Below, one piece after another: positions 34,167 to 41,161 of a stretch of 41,161 bases of DNA. Under the pieces are notes generated by a model, which did not search any database, was not told the DNA's origin, and saw nothing but the letters and a program-made list of their open reading frames with translations. Source of the DNA: Desulfobacterales bacterium HSG2 (GTDB taxonomy: Bacteria; Desulfobacterota; Desulfobacteria; Desulfobacterales; 4be13); NCBI GenBank assembly GCA_030378035.1, contig JAUCGI010000028.1:1-41161 (forward strand), in the 5' to 3' direction. Position 1 is the stretch's first letter; each line of letters opens with the position of its first letter. Position numbers and translations under genes: made by a program.

Positions 34167-35557
34167 AAAAAGCAAACCGAAAAAAAACCATCCATGCCAT
34201 CAAGATGGGGAAAAGTCTTTAGAGGATTGACGACCGACTGACGACCGGCAACTGACGACTGACAACTGGCAACTGACGACTGACAACCGACAACTGACAA
34301 TTCCGGATGCCGCTCCAGAAATGTTGTCACCACTTCTTCATTCTCCTCAGGTTCGGTGCTGCACACTGCATAAACCAGCACCCCTGACGGCCTGACAAGA
34401 CGGGCCAGATGATCCAGAAATTTTGTCTGCCGCTCCCGGCAGCGTGACAGGTCCTTTTCCGAAGCAGACCATTTGATATCCGGATTCCGGCGCAGAACGC
34501 CCAGGCCTGAGCAGGGCGCGTCCAAAAGAATACGGTCAAAACCGGGGAACCCCGCTTCAAAAGGCTTTTCCAAATCATAAGCACAGGTCTCAACAATGGA
34601 AATTCCGAGCCGCTTCGTTTCGGCCCCGAGGCGTTCAAGCTTTTCGCTGTCTTTATCCATGGCCACAATACGCCCCTGATTTTTCATCATCTGTGCAATA
34701 TGGCCCGTCTTCCCCCCGAGACCAGCGCACGCGTCCAAGACGGTATCCCCCGGGTGCGGTTCCAGAAGAGACGTCACCAACTGTGCAGCCTCATCCTGAA
34801 CCTGGAACCATCCGTCTTTGAAAGCCTTCATTTCCGGAACAGATACTTTGGGATTGAAAAAACTGACCCCGTCCGGCGAATAGGCCGCGGGTTCGATCTT
34901 TCCGACGTCTGGTTCAAGGGACTTTATCAGGTCTTCACGGGCAGTTTTAAGCGTATTGGTCCGAACGGTAATCGGAGGGATGGTGTTGATTGCGTCGCAG
35001 AGCCTCCCGGTCTCTTCAATCCCAAAGCAATTCAGCCATCTTTTTATAAGCCATTTCGGAAAGGACTTTCCTGCCGCCAGCGCGGACAAAGGGTCCTTGT
35101 CCATATCCGGAAAGGGCACTGTTTCATATCCTCTGACCGCATTCCGCAGGACGCCGTTGACAAACCGGGCAACCCATGGCCCAAGGGAACGCCGTTTATG
35201 CGATCTTGCGGACTTGGCCATCTCCACAGAGGTGTTCACCGCCGCGGAAACAGGTATCCTGTCCAGATATATGACCTGAAAAAGCCCGATCCGCAGGATA
35301 TTCAGGACTTCGGGTTCGATTCTGTTCAGACGGGTTTTGGAAAAATGTCCGATGATCCAGTCCAGCCGGCCCCGCCATCTGAGAACGCCGTAAACCAGCG
35401 CGTTAATCAGGGACCGGTCTCTTTTGGGAATGGGGTTCTTTTCGTCAAAGACCTCATTCAGAATATTATCCAAGGTTTTGCGGCCTTTATCCACGGTGTT
35501 TAAGATGGAAAGGGCTGTCTCGCGTGGATTTTTCTTCTTTCTAAAACTTTCATTCAT
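34157..35557 (-). CDS. rsmB: 16S rRNA m5C967 methyltransferase
   Basis: 466 residues. Residues about 10-135 are the NusB-like RNA-binding domain (ETALSILNTVDKGRKTLDNI, LINALVYGVLRWRGRLDWII). The SAM-binding motif is LDACAGLGGKTGH at about 275, the motif IV cysteine is in DAPCSGLG at about 348, and the catalytic cysteine is in VCSTEPEENE at about 397. It makes m5C at position 967 (E. coli numbering) of 16S rRNA. Residues about 418-444 (VVGCQSSVASCQSSVAGRQS) are encoded by an in-frame heptamer array just before the conserved C-terminal strand (DGMDGFFSVCFFK). The last codons and TAA stop belong to another array. It is separated from fmt-def by an inserted toxin-antitoxin group. Confidence 0.93.
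   Translation of the reverse strand: MNESFRKKKNPRETALSILNTVDKGRKTLDNILNEVFDEKNPIPKRDRSLINALVYGVLRWRGRLDWIIGHFSKTRLNRIEPEVLNILRIGLFQVIYLDRIPVSAAVNTSVEMAKSARSHKRRSLGPWVARFVNGVLRNAVRGYETVPFPDMDKDPLSALAAGKSFPKWLIKRWLNCFGIEETGRLCDAINTIPPITVRTNTLKTAREDLIKSLEPDVGKIEPAAYSPDGVSFFNPKVSVPEMKAFKDGWFQVQDEAAQLVTSLLEPHPGDTVLDACAGLGGKTGHIAQMMKNQGRIVAMDKDSEKLERLGAETKRLGISIVETCAYDLEKPFEAGFPGFDRILLDAPCSGLGVLRRNPDIKWSASEKDLSRCRERQTKFLDHLARLVRPSGVLVYAVCSTEPEENEEVVTTFLERHPELSVVGCQSSVASCQSSVAGRQSVVNPLKTFPHLDGMDGFFSVCFFKG
34225..34302 (-). repeat. heptamer array inside rsmB (GACTGAC/AACTGAC type)
   Basis: About ten units of ACGACTG, ACAACTG and GCAACTG (plus strand) stay in frame within rsmB. They encode a Ser/Gln/Val-rich loop between the methyltransferase motifs and the C-terminal strand. 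Confidence 0.9.
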
Positions 35558-35619
35558 ACATGCTCATATTTCGCCGTATCGGCCATTTCGGGCATCATCT
35601 GAAATCAGCCCGGTGTTAC

Positions 35620-35705
35620 GGGTCGGAACGGCGGGCCAGCCTGAGCTCTGACCAAGGCATGAGGTGACAAAAAATATCTGAGTTAACGGCCCGCCGTTCC
35701 GACCC
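35620..35705. repeat. foldback element with perfect 18-bp arms
   Basis: GGGTCGGAACGGCGGGCC (35620-35637) faces its exact complement at 35688-35705. It lies between two similar 42-base stretches: 35558-35600, and the end of the YgiT-type gene at 35707-35750. It occupies the gap upstream of rsmB. Confidence 0.85.
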
Positions 35706-35711
35706 TACATC

Positions 35712-35972
35712 TCATACATGTTCATATTGTGCCGCTTCGGGCATTTCGGGCATTTCATATACAGGCGCTGTGTAAGAAGGTTGTCCCGGATTTCTCAGTA
35801 TGGATTCAATAGCTTCCGCAACATCCAATGAAATAAGGGTATCTCCGCATACTGTGCATACCTCGGCGGGTACGTTGTTCAGAACAGTTACCTTTCCCTG
35901 ATACCTGACTGCATGGATAATCGCCCTCTTTTGATACTGTCCGGGACAGCTATGGATAGGACATTTCTTCAT
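35712..35972 (-). CDS. YgiT-type zinc-finger protein
   Basis: An 86-residue protein with two cysteine pairs (CPIHSC near the N-terminus and EVCTVCGD in the middle), the layout of YgiT/MqsA N-terminal zinc domains. VAEAIESILRN, a helix typical of this family, follows. Such proteins usually act as antitoxins next to small RNase toxins. Here it starts 30 bases after the RelE/ParE-like toxin, so the group may have two antitoxins. The C-terminal EMPEMPEAAQYEHV is echoed by MPEMADTAKYEHV just upstream of rsmB. Confidence 0.8.
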   Translation of the reverse strand: MKKCPIHSCPGQYQKRAIIHAVRYQGKVTVLNNVPAEVCTVCGDTLISLDVAEAIESILRNPGQPSYTAPVYEMPEMPEAAQYEHV

Positions 35973-36002
35973 GATTTCTGATGGTTTTCATTAGGATAGA
36001 AA

Positions 36003-36287
36003 CTAATACACATCTCCCCGTGTATCTATGGATGTAACCTGAATTGTCCGTTCTTTTTCGTCAACGGCATAGATAATACGAATATTGCCGATCCGGTATC
36101 GCCACAATCCTTTGTAATTACCTTTCAACGACTTGATAACTGTCGGATTGGGATGACGGAAAGGGGAAATACATAAATGATCAAATGCCTGTGCTATAGC
36201 CTCTTGCTGTTTCCGAGATAAACGTCGTAAATATTTTGTTGCGCCGGACGCAATCCGTTTGATAGAATAAGAAGTGTCTTTTGTCAT
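36003..36287 (-). CDS. RelE/ParE-family toxin
   Basis: A 94-residue basic protein with the RelE/ParE order: SIKRIASGATKYLRRLSRKQ, then a central KSLKGNYKGLWRYRIGNIRI and a C-terminal strand IIYAVDEKERTIQVTSID. KGLWRYRIGNYR-type motifs mark toxins that cut mRNA on the ribosome. Its ATG overlaps the antitoxin stop by four bases, a standard toxin-antitoxin arrangement with the antitoxin first. Confidence 0.88.
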   Translation of the reverse strand: MTKDTSYSIKRIASGATKYLRRLSRKQQEAIAQAFDHLCISPFRHPNPTVIKSLKGNYKGLWRYRIGNIRIIYAVDEKERTIQVTSIDTRGDVY

Positions 36288-36625
36288 AGTTTCAGATCGC
36301 TCCGCAGCTTGTCCCAGCTTATTCCCTGGTCTTTTTCCAGTTCCTTCAAACCTTGTTTGACAGATGCTTCAACAACAGCGTCAGCCTTAATATTAGCTGT
36401 GGCCTTCCAAGCTTCTAACACATTGTTTACGGAAGCCCAGTCTCCTGTAGCCTGACTCTGGGTGAGGGCATTCAGGAGGTCCGCTAAAAACTCGGCTATT
36501 TCTTCGGCACTGAAGTGTCTGAGCCAGACAAAGTTTCTTGGAAGATCAAACAAGGATATTTGTCCGCTGCCTTGTGGGAATGACATTTTTCCGATAATGA
36601 CCTGGTTTGCAGTGGTTGAATTCAT
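36284..36625 (-). CDS. antitoxin partner of the RelE/ParE-like toxin
   Basis: 113 residues. The central FSAEEIAEFLADLLNALTQS and ADAVVEASVKQGLKELEKDQ regions are helical, with an acidic C-terminal tail (GISWDKLRSDLKL) like those that wrap RelE-type toxins. I cannot name the family. The call rests on the four-base overlap with the toxin, the size and the acidic tail. TGTTATTTTCTCTCT before the ATG gives AGAGAGAAAATAAC on the coding strand, a reasonable ribosome-binding site. Confidence 0.7.
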   Translation of the reverse strand: MNSTTANQVIIGKMSFPQGSGQISLFDLPRNFVWLRHFSAEEIAEFLADLLNALTQSQATGDWASVNNVLEAWKATANIKADAVVEASVKQGLKELEKDQGISWDKLRSDLKL

Positions 36626-36626
36626 G

Positions 36627-37269
36627 TTATTTTCTCTCTGCCCGGCAATGAATTGCCGGGCTATTCTGATTCAGCAAATTTTCAATAATCCGCTTTGTTT
36701 CCTTTAGGATGGTGAAAATCTCCCCGAGTTCGTCCTTCTTAACCGCGTTATGACCGAGACTGAGAGCATATTCCAAACCGTCCAGCACGACAAAATGCCA
36801 GTAGCGCCCCATCACATAAGCGCCGTAGAGCGGATTGCCATCATTGTTCAGTTTTTGCGCGGCGATCATGGCGATCATCAGTTGCCCCAGGGATCATCTG
36901 ACGAATCATGCTCTTTCTTGTACTCGTTGATGAAAAAAAAAGGATGTCTGGGGGAACGCTTCCCTTGGGCCACGACAAAATCCACGGTCCCTGCCAGTTT
37001 TCCATCTTCACAGATAACCGAAATATCCCTTTCCAGAAAAGAACGATACGCTTTCTGATCAAAATCAACGAGATGCAATAAAGGTCCGATAAAACCGACC
37101 TTCAGCTCCTCGTTCCAATCCCATGAACGGTCCCGCAATTTTTTGCACAGCCTGCCAGCAGGCTTTCCTCTTCCTGAGAAAGAGCCGGACTGACGGTCAG
37201 CCACTCTTCCAGAAGGGTGTTGTCTTCTGTTAAGGCGATTTGGAATGATTCCCTTACCTCTTCAATCAC
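36627..37269 (-). pseudogene. frameshifted PD-(D/E)XK-like nuclease gene
   Basis: Three consecutive frames join into one protein of about 210 residues. GTG 37269 overlaps the fmt stop (GTGA) and reads ALTEDNTLLEEWLTVSPALS. After an indel near 37157 the frame continues RLCKKLRDRSWDWNEELKVG to GTVDFVVA and FFFINEYKKEHD. After a second indel near 36893, where one G seems missing from CTGGGG, it continues QLMIAMIAAQKLNNDGN to LKETKRIIENLL. The D...ExK spacing (GTVD, INEYKKE) suggests a restriction-endonuclease-like fold. The last codons (SPAIHCRAERK) come from a CCCGGCAATGAATTGCCGGG palindrome. Sequencing error at the two indels cannot be excluded. Confidence 0.65.
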
Positions 37270-38207
37270 ACCAGAATTGTTCCCGGAGGCATCTTGTATC
37301 CCCGCAGAAAATCTTTGATCAAAAGCCGTTTCCCTGACGCGCCCTGAATTTCCAAGATAGAAAGGACACCTTTTCCTGTGGCAACACGCAGCTCATCAGG
37401 AAAACTTCTGATAACCGTTCCGGGAGGCTCGTCTGTATCCGTCAGGACGGGAACGGCTTTGAATATCTTGAGCCGCTTGTCTTCGTGGAATGTGAACGCG
37501 CCGGGCCACGGAGTCACCCCGCGTATGAACGCTTCAAGGGCCTCTGCCGATTTTTTCCAGTCAATGCGGCCATCCTTTTTATTAAGGATGGGCGCGTAAG
37601 TTGCCTGGGCATGGTCCTGGGGAACGGGTTGAATGTCGTCCGCTTCAAATCTCTTTAATGTTTTTACCAGAAGCTCCGCGCCAACAATGGCCAGACGATC
37701 ATGAAGCGTGGCGGATGTGTCATCAGGGGCAATCTCAATCTTTTCAGACAAGAGAATATCACCGGTATCCATCCCCTTATCCATAAACATGGTCGTGACC
37801 CCGGTCTCTTTTTCCCCGTTGATAATGACCCACTGGATCGGAGCCGACCCCCGATATTTCGGAAGAAGTGACGCATGAATGTTGACCGCGCCTAACCGCG
37901 GGATTTCGAGTATCCGCTGCGGGAGGATATGCCCGAAAGCGACCACCACAAACAGGTCCGGCTTGCACGCTGTCACGCGATCTGCAAACTCGTCGGTTCT
38001 GACCGACTCCGGCTGGATAACATCATACCCCAGGTTCAAGGCCGCTTTTTTAACAGGCGGCGGGTGCAGCTTTCTGCCCCGTCCCTTTGGCCGATTCGGC
38101 TGGGTTACCACCAACGCCACATCGTACGCGTTTTCATGGAGGATGTTCAGAGCGGGCACAGAAAAATCCGGGGTGCCCATAAATACGATTCTGTATTTTT
38201 CATTCAT
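37266..38207 (-). CDS. fmt: methionyl-tRNA formyltransferase
   Basis: 313 residues, normal length. The N-terminal transferase domain has FMGTPDFSVPALNIL, the folate site and catalytic NIHASLLPKYRGSAPIQW (N109, H111) with D147 in KGMDTGDIL. The C-terminal OB-fold domain has WPGAFTFHEDKRLKIFKA. It formylates initiator Met-tRNA using 10-formyl-tetrahydrofolate. The start overlaps the def stop by four bases (ATGA), so both are translated together and the formyl group is later removed by Def. Confidence 0.97.
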   Translation of the reverse strand: MNEKYRIVFMGTPDFSVPALNILHENAYDVALVVTQPNRPKGRGRKLHPPPVKKAALNLGYDVIQPESVRTDEFADRVTACKPDLFVVVAFGHILPQRILEIPRLGAVNIHASLLPKYRGSAPIQWVIINGEKETGVTTMFMDKGMDTGDILLSEKIEIAPDDTSATLHDRLAIVGAELLVKTLKRFEADDIQPVPQDHAQATYAPILNKKDGRIDWKKSAEALEAFIRGVTPWPGAFTFHEDKRLKIFKAVPVLTDTDEPPGTVIRSFPDELRVATGKGVLSILEIQGASGKRLLIKDFLRGYKMPPGTILV

Positions 38208-38719
38208 TTTTTTTGTTTCAACTGCTTTCTGATACGTTTTTTATAAAGGTTTCTTTTTAAAGCGCTGATACGGTCTATGAATAAGGTGCCGTTCAGATGA
38301 TCAATCTCATGCTGCAACACCACCGCCAGGAAATCGTCTCTTTCAATCCTTACAGGATTTCCCTCCCTGTCAACTCCTTCAACAAGCACAGCCGCGGCCC
38401 GCTTCACATCCGCCCTGATGTCAGGGACGCTCAGACATCCCTCTTTTTCTGAGAGAACCTTCCCCTCACTGGCGATGATTTTGGGATTAATAATGACCTG
38501 CAAAGACCGTTTTTCCTGATCGGTTGGAAAAGCATCATAAACAACAATGCTTTTGTCACATCTGACCTGTATCGAGGCCAGTCCCGCGCCGGATGATTCG
38601 TACATGGTGAAAGCCATGTTTTCAATCAGGTCCTGGATATCCCCGTTAATATTTTCAACCGGCTTTGTGGGCTGCCGGAGGAATTTATCCGGATATTTCA
38701 CAATTTCAAGTGTATCCAT
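38204..38719 (-). CDS. def: peptide deformylase
   Basis: 171 residues with all three metal-site motifs: GAGLASIQ (44-51), EGCLSVP with metal-ligand C95, and QHEIDHLNG with H137, E138 and H141. It removes the formyl group from nascent proteins using Fe2+ or Zn2+. The serine in GAGLASIQ replaces the more usual alanine. It sits directly upstream of fmt in the same operon. Upstream lies a hexamer array and no obvious promoter. Confidence 0.97.
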   Translation of the reverse strand: MDTLEIVKYPDKFLRQPTKPVENINGDIQDLIENMAFTMYESSGAGLASIQVRCDKSIVVYDAFPTDQEKRSLQVIINPKIIASEGKVLSEKEGCLSVPDIRADVKRAAAVLVEGVDREGNPVRIERDDFLAVVLQHEIDHLNGTLFIDRISALKRNLYKKRIRKQLKQKK

Positions 38720-38769
38720 CTTTTACATCTTCCTCTGATGTTCAAATTTCATTGAGAGATATAAGTTTA

Positions 38770-38960
38770 TCTTTGCCCTTGCTCTTGCTCTTTATCTTGC
38801 TCTTGCTCTTTATCTTTATCTTTATCTTGCTCTTGCTCTTGCTCTTTATCCTGCTCCTGCTCTTTATCTTGTTCTTAATCTGTTTTTTTATTGCGAGCAA
38901 GATTAAGAGCAAGATAAAGAGCAAGAGCAAGAACAAGATTAAGATTAAGATTAAGATTCA
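38770..38960. repeat. hexamer array with inverted halves (TTGCTC/TTTATC)
   Basis: CTTGCTCTTTATC units (38770-38880) and complementary AAGAGCAAGAT units (38898-38960) resemble the array at 5641-5834. The AATCTT units at the end encode the last Ser codon and the TAA stop of the flippase-like gene. Confidence 0.92.
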
Positions 38961-40036
38961 GCCTTTTTAAAAGACTGCCAAATATTCACCCCCGTCATCA
39001 TCGCGGATATCAGCCCCACGATGATAACGGGAAACACCTGAACCGCATGATTTGCCAAGGTATAGCCGGCCGCGTCCTTTGAAGCGATTCCGAAAAGAGA
39101 GAGGGCAAAAACTCCGCCCGCTTCCCAAATCCCCCAAAACCCGGGTACAGAGGGAAGCGCTATGAAAAAGCAGATAATCACCATAACGGCGGTTATTTCC
39201 GCATAAGAGAGACCGATCCCCGGACATCCGAGCGACATCACATAGTATGAAAAAGCGGAAAATGTCCAGATAATAAAAGAGAGTCCGGTACATAGAAAAA
39301 TCTTTTTGGGGGACTTCACAAGCTCAAAACCGGATGCGATATTCTCTACCATATTCACCATAAAAGTGCAAACTTTCCCTCTTATTCTCTCTTTGAAAGA
39401 ATCGCCTGCAAAGAAAAACAGGGATGGAATTCCCATGATGATCCGGTTTATCACCCGCCGGGTCGGACCCGCGCTGATCATGATGATTCCGACAACAAGG
39501 AGCAGGCTCAGTTTCAGTATGCCCCTGCCAATCGCTTCCAGAGTCTCTTTATTCAGATGATGTTCACCAAAAGGGATGTTAATGCCGGGGTCTATGCTGA
39601 CAGTTGCAAGCACCGCGGCCAAAAGGATAATCAGGAAAGTCAGGTCAAACACCCGTTCGGCCGCGACCGTGGCAAGTCCGGTGGAAAAGGGGACACTGTC
39701 CTTTTTTTGCAGGATAACCGGTCTTGCCACCTCACCGACCCTCCCGGGAAGGATGCAGTTTAGCATGAAGCCGATCATCAGAGGATGAAATGCCCGCCAA
39801 AAGCCTATCCCCGATTTAAGCGGGGAAGTCTTTTCTGCCGATCCCAGAATGATCTGCCACCGGAACGCCCTCAGACCGAAGGCAATTAAAATAACCAGCA
39901 CAGAGGGGATTATCCATAAATAATTGATGGAGGTCATGTAAACAATCAGTTCCCCAAAAGGTACGTTTCTGAATGCCAGGTAAAGCGCCGCGGCAGATAT
40001 TGTTGTCCCCAGCGCCAGTGAAATTAACATGTTCAT
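38951..40036 (-). CDS. flippase-like membrane protein (UPF0104/LPG-synthase TM family)
   Basis: 361 residues with about eight membrane spans. Family marks are GFMLNCILPGRVGEVARPVI near residue 90, then AAERVFDLTFLIILL. The C-terminal half has VPGFWGIWEAGGVFALSLFG. Members such as YbhN, AglD and the MprF transmembrane part move or use lipid-linked substrates; the substrate here is unknown. ATG 40036 follows AAAAGGACTAACC. The stop codon is supplied by the AATCTT array. Confidence 0.88.
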   Translation of the reverse strand: MNMLISLALGTTISAAALYLAFRNVPFGELIVYMTSINYLWIIPSVLVILIAFGLRAFRWQIILGSAEKTSPLKSGIGFWRAFHPLMIGFMLNCILPGRVGEVARPVILQKKDSVPFSTGLATVAAERVFDLTFLIILLAAVLATVSIDPGINIPFGEHHLNKETLEAIGRGILKLSLLLVVGIIMISAGPTRRVINRIIMGIPSLFFFAGDSFKERIRGKVCTFMVNMVENIASGFELVKSPKKIFLCTGLSFIIWTFSAFSYYVMSLGCPGIGLSYAEITAVMVIICFFIALPSVPGFWGIWEAGGVFALSLFGIASKDAAGYTLANHAVQVFPVIIVGLISAMMTGVNIWQSFKKAES

Positions 40037-40044
40037 GGTTAGTC

Positions 40045-40185
40045 CTTTTACGGTTTACGGTTTACGGTTTACGGTTTACGGTTGACAGTTTACGGTTGAC
40101 GGTTGACGGTTGACAGTTGACGGCTTACGGTTGGCAGTAACCGTAAACTGTAAACCGTAAACCGTAAACCGTAAACCGTAAACCG
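40045..40185. repeat. heptamer array with inverted halves (GGTTTAC / CCGTAAA)
   Basis: GGTTTAC/GGTTGAC units (40045-40125) face CCGTAAA units (40139-40185). It is the same motif family as 8712-9056 and begins three bases beyond the ribF stop codon. Confidence 0.92.
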
Positions 40186-40187
40186 AA

Positions 40188-41123
40188 TCAAAGCGATAGA
40201 ATTTCCCGCGCCTTTATGATATCCCTTCCGATCTGTTCCGATAATTCGGATATGTCTGAAAACTTTTTTTCATCCCTCAGCCGCTTTATAAAATTTACCC
40301 GGATCTTTTCACCATATATATTATCGTTAAAATCGAGGATGTGGACCTCGACCGTATATAAATGGTCACCGAAGGTGGGGCTGTATCCGATATTGGCAAC
40401 TCCTTTGTATTTTTTCCCCTGGCATTCGACTGTGACCGCATAGACCCCTGTTTTGGGGGCTAATTCATCATACAGTTTTATGTTTGCTGTGGGAAAACCT
40501 AACAGTTTGCCACCCCTGTCGCGTCCGGTTTCGACTGTCCCTCGGATCTGATAATGGCGGCCCAGCAATCTCTGAGCTTCGGCCAATTTCCCGTCCATGA
40601 CAAATTCACGGATCCGGGTGCTGCTAGTCCTGACCGAGCCGTTGGCCGGCGGCTGTATCCAATCTGCCACAATCAGTTTGAAATTCAGACGTTCTGCCTC
40701 ATTTTTCAGGAAGTCAAGATTCCCTTCGCGGTTTTTTCCAAAAGTGTAATCATTTCCGACCACAATGGCTTTCATGCCGATGCGTTTTACCAGAATGTCC
40801 TCCACAAACTCACTTGCCGTCACCTCGGCAAACTTTCGGGTAAAGGGAACACAGATCAGCACATCAATGCCGGTTCTTGTGATAAGTTCCACTTTCTGTT
40901 CATAAAGGGTGATCAGGGGCGGATGGCCATTTTGCTTTAACACTTTGATCGGGTGGGGTTCAAAAGTCATGGCCACAGATGTGCCCCCGATCGTGTCCGC
41001 CCTTTCAATGACCTCATGAAAAAGAGATTGGTGGCCGATGTGTACGCCATCAAAATTGCCGATGGTGATCACGGCATTTTTGTATGGTTTTTCAATTTTT
41101 TCAATGCCTTCTATAAATTCCAT
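40188..41123 (-). CDS. ribF: bifunctional riboflavin kinase / FAD synthetase
   Basis: I choose ATG 41123 (MEFIEGIEKIEKPYKNAVIT, 311 residues), with AAGG a short distance upstream; a longer frame reaches the window edge. The N-terminal nucleotidyltransferase has GNFDGVHIGH (22-31), FEPHP and a late SSTRIREFV. The C-terminal riboflavin kinase has GRDRGGKLLGFPTANI and GVANIGYSPTFG. It converts riboflavin to FMN and then FAD. The gene is complete unless the true start lies beyond the window. Confidence 0.96.
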   Translation of the reverse strand: MEFIEGIEKIEKPYKNAVITIGNFDGVHIGHQSLFHEVIERADTIGGTSVAMTFEPHPIKVLKQNGHPPLITLYEQKVELITRTGIDVLICVPFTRKFAEVTASEFVEDILVKRIGMKAIVVGNDYTFGKNREGNLDFLKNEAERLNFKLIVADWIQPPANGSVRTSSTRIREFVMDGKLAEAQRLLGRHYQIRGTVETGRDRGGKLLGFPTANIKLYDELAPKTGVYAVTVECQGKKYKGVANIGYSPTFGDHLYTVEVHILDFNDNIYGEKIRVNFIKRLRDEKKFSDISELSEQIGRDIIKAREILSL

Positions 41124-41161
41124 TTTGACCTTATTTTTTTTTAAAATTTTTCTTGACACGA

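Noticed and set aside
34700..35503. 267-codon plus-strand frame opposite rsmB
   Set aside because: It is the antisense of a conserved methyltransferase gene and shows no protein-like motif.

Overview
The window looks like a repeat-rich chromosome segment of a Desulfobacterota (delta-proteobacterial) bacterium. The def-fmt-rsmB and ribF cluster, a TRAP-transporter remnant, hexamer/heptamer short tandem repeats between many genes and abundant small foldback elements recall large or filamentous sulfate reducers such as Desulfonema. That assignment is inferred from gene content only; I saw no rRNA or tRNA gene.

Layout. (1) 1-4287: a probable peptide-maturation locus. A 92-residue membrane-anchored peptide ends in nine Pro-Cys-Gly units and is followed by one 1145-residue protein that reads as radical SAM/SPASM - HExxH peptidase - PqqD-like recognition domain - second radical SAM/SPASM. 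(2) 5157-10300: a secreted Cache-like protein with its own chemoreceptor, then an SPFH/zinc-ribbon protein and a second zinc-ribbon protein. (3) 10301-14300: repeats and MITE-like elements around a Na+/Ca2+ exchanger, and a decayed hybrid histidine kinase. (4) 14320-24564: a defence/stress island with a BrxD-like P-loop ATPase, toxin-antitoxin debris, a Septu-like ATPase/HNH pair between 153-bp direct repeats, a TerY-P triad (VWA, PP2C, kinase), a 14-unit 141-bp repeat array and a MntA/HepT module. (5) 25254-28463: a DctP fragment and a second Cache-like/chemoreceptor pair paralogous to the first. (6) 28669-41123, minus strand: an SSL2-type helicase, a four-helix-bundle gene split by a MITE, a DHH-CBS protein, a membrane protein, rsmB, a toxin-antitoxin cassette, a frameshifted nuclease-like gene, fmt, def, a flippase-like protein and ribF.

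Two repeat systems run through the window. Hexamer/heptamer arrays, often one run followed by its reverse complement, fill the gaps between genes. They supply the stop codon of at least four genes, a purine-rich stretch just before one start, and in-frame inserts in two others. At least two families of non-coding elements with terminal inverted repeats carry direct target-site duplications (9 bp for one, 8 bp for the other), which shows they moved by transposition. Several genes are broken (hybrid kinase, four-helix bundle, nuclease-like gene, DctP, BrnT-like toxin), so the region is being remodelled actively. The strongest candidate for an undescribed system is the two-gene radical-SAM locus at the left end.
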